Source: Acholeplasmataceae bacterium UBA6235 (GTDB lineage Bacteria; Bacillota_I; Bacilli_A; Acholeplasmatales; UBA5453). Taken from it: a DNA stretch of 5,832 bases. Within the stretch, counting starts at the first letter, position 1. Each line of letters opens with the position of its first letter. Positions 5,545-5,832 of the stretch are shown piece by piece. Below the pieces are notes generated by a model. The model ran no database searches, was not told where the DNA came from, and saw only the letters and a list, made by a program, of their open reading frames with translations. Where the stretch lies: NCBI GenBank assembly GCA_002441525.1, contig DJWH01000012.1:1-5832 (forward strand), read 5' to 3'. A program made the position numbers and the translations under genes.

Positions 5545-5832
5545 TTAACAAAACTCCTTTTGATAGCTTTCCGCTCTTTGTTGTTCTTCAGGTGTCCAAG
5601 GGATATTGGTTGCGAGCTTTTCATTCAACGATTTGATGTCCTTGGAAATGTCAGGTGTGAGTTTAAAGGTTCTCGAAACCAAAAAGGCAAATAACATCAA
5701 TATCCCTAAACCCAAGAGAAAGATAAAGCGAATGCCTAAAATTGCAGAATCTGGTTGAATGGGTTCTGGTAACAATTCGGTTGGGGTAATGAACCCAGTG
5801 AGTTCTAAAACCCAACCAATGATGAATATCGC
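5545..5832 (-). CDS. Probable GPH-family sugar:cation symporter, C-terminal part (5' end outside window)
   Basis: The last 95 residues of a membrane transporter; the frame is open to the right edge, so the start lies outside the window. Two hydrophobic segments are visible: AIFIIGWVLELTGF at the edge, and a helix of about 20 residues encoded at about 5690-5745 (IRFIFLLGLGILMLFAFLVS). The run from a short extracellular loop, through SAILGIRFIF and a last helix, to F-K-L-T and a charged cytoplasmic tail is typical of the end of glycoside-pentoside-hexuronide (GPH) symporters such as MelB or XynB-like carriers. They import sugars and oligosaccharides with Na+ or H+. A TTG at 5775 is internal. 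The gene ends 1 base before the 612-residue protein gene, and the ribosome binding site of that gene lies within the last codons here. So little is visible that a general MFS carrier is not excluded. Confidence 0.72.
   Translation of the reverse strand, partial: AIFIIGWVLELTGFITPTELLPEPIQPDSAILGIRFIFLLGLGILMLFAFLVSRTFKLTPDISKDIKSLNEKLATNIPWTPEEQQRAESYQKEFC

Noticed and set aside
5544..5624. N-terminal extension of the 612-residue protein by 27 residues
   Set aside because: The extension would run inside the transporter gene in another frame. The ATG at 5543 has a proper ribosome binding site and sits 1 base after the transporter stop.
5503..5694. Plus-strand open frame of 63 codons
   Set aside because: It is antisense to the junction of two well-supported minus-strand genes and has no promoter or ribosome binding site.
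1..5832. CRISPR array, insertion sequence, tRNA, rRNA or prophage remains
   Set aside because: No regularly spaced direct repeats, transposase motifs, cloverleaf sequences or phage genes were seen; all long stretches are explained by ordinary genes.

Overview
The window looks like a chromosomal segment of a low-GC, wall-less Firmicute relative, most likely in the Acholeplasma group. The AT-rich spacers, sigma-A type promoters and strong AGGAGGTGAT-like ribosome binding sites fit this. All readable tryptophans (about 25) are TGG and no gene needs TGA read as Trp, so the standard code is in use. That excludes typical Mycoplasma and Spiroplasma but not other low-GC Firmicutes. The taxonomic call is an inference from sequence style, not from a marker gene.

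Layout, left to right. Bases 1-497 (+) are the 3' end of an ABC-2 type transporter permease, closed by a hairpin terminator. A clear promoter at 591-620 drives a single small gene (683-1225, +) for a membrane-anchored protein with a predicted extracellular domain. It ends in a bidirectional terminator shared with the convergent minus-strand genes. A two-gene minus-strand operon follows: a small helix-turn-helix-like protein (2568-2035) overlapping a GNAT acetyltransferase (2042-1278) by 8 bases. Its promoter lies inside a cluster of ATCAT/ATGAT inverted repeats that could be an operator.

The right half is a minus-strand carbohydrate operon entering from the right edge: the C-terminus of a probable GPH-type sugar symporter (5832-5545), a 612-residue unrecognised protein (5543-3705), and a GH105/GH88-like unsaturated glucuronyl/galacturonyl hydrolase (3721-2687). 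A strong terminator at 2641-2678 ends it. The three genes are packed with 1 base or negative spacing, and neither enzyme has a signal peptide. The simplest reading is uptake of oligosaccharides containing uronic acid, cytoplasmic cleavage (possibly by the 612-residue protein acting as a lyase), and removal of the unsaturated uronic acid by the GH105-like enzyme.

The most interesting item is the 612-residue protein. It has strong internal motifs (FWSENHQ, EFHSNTYYEED, SGRCY, YWVGNG) and a helical-then-beta layout that suggests an uncharacterised polysaccharide-active enzyme. No CRISPR array, insertion sequence, tRNA or rRNA was seen.
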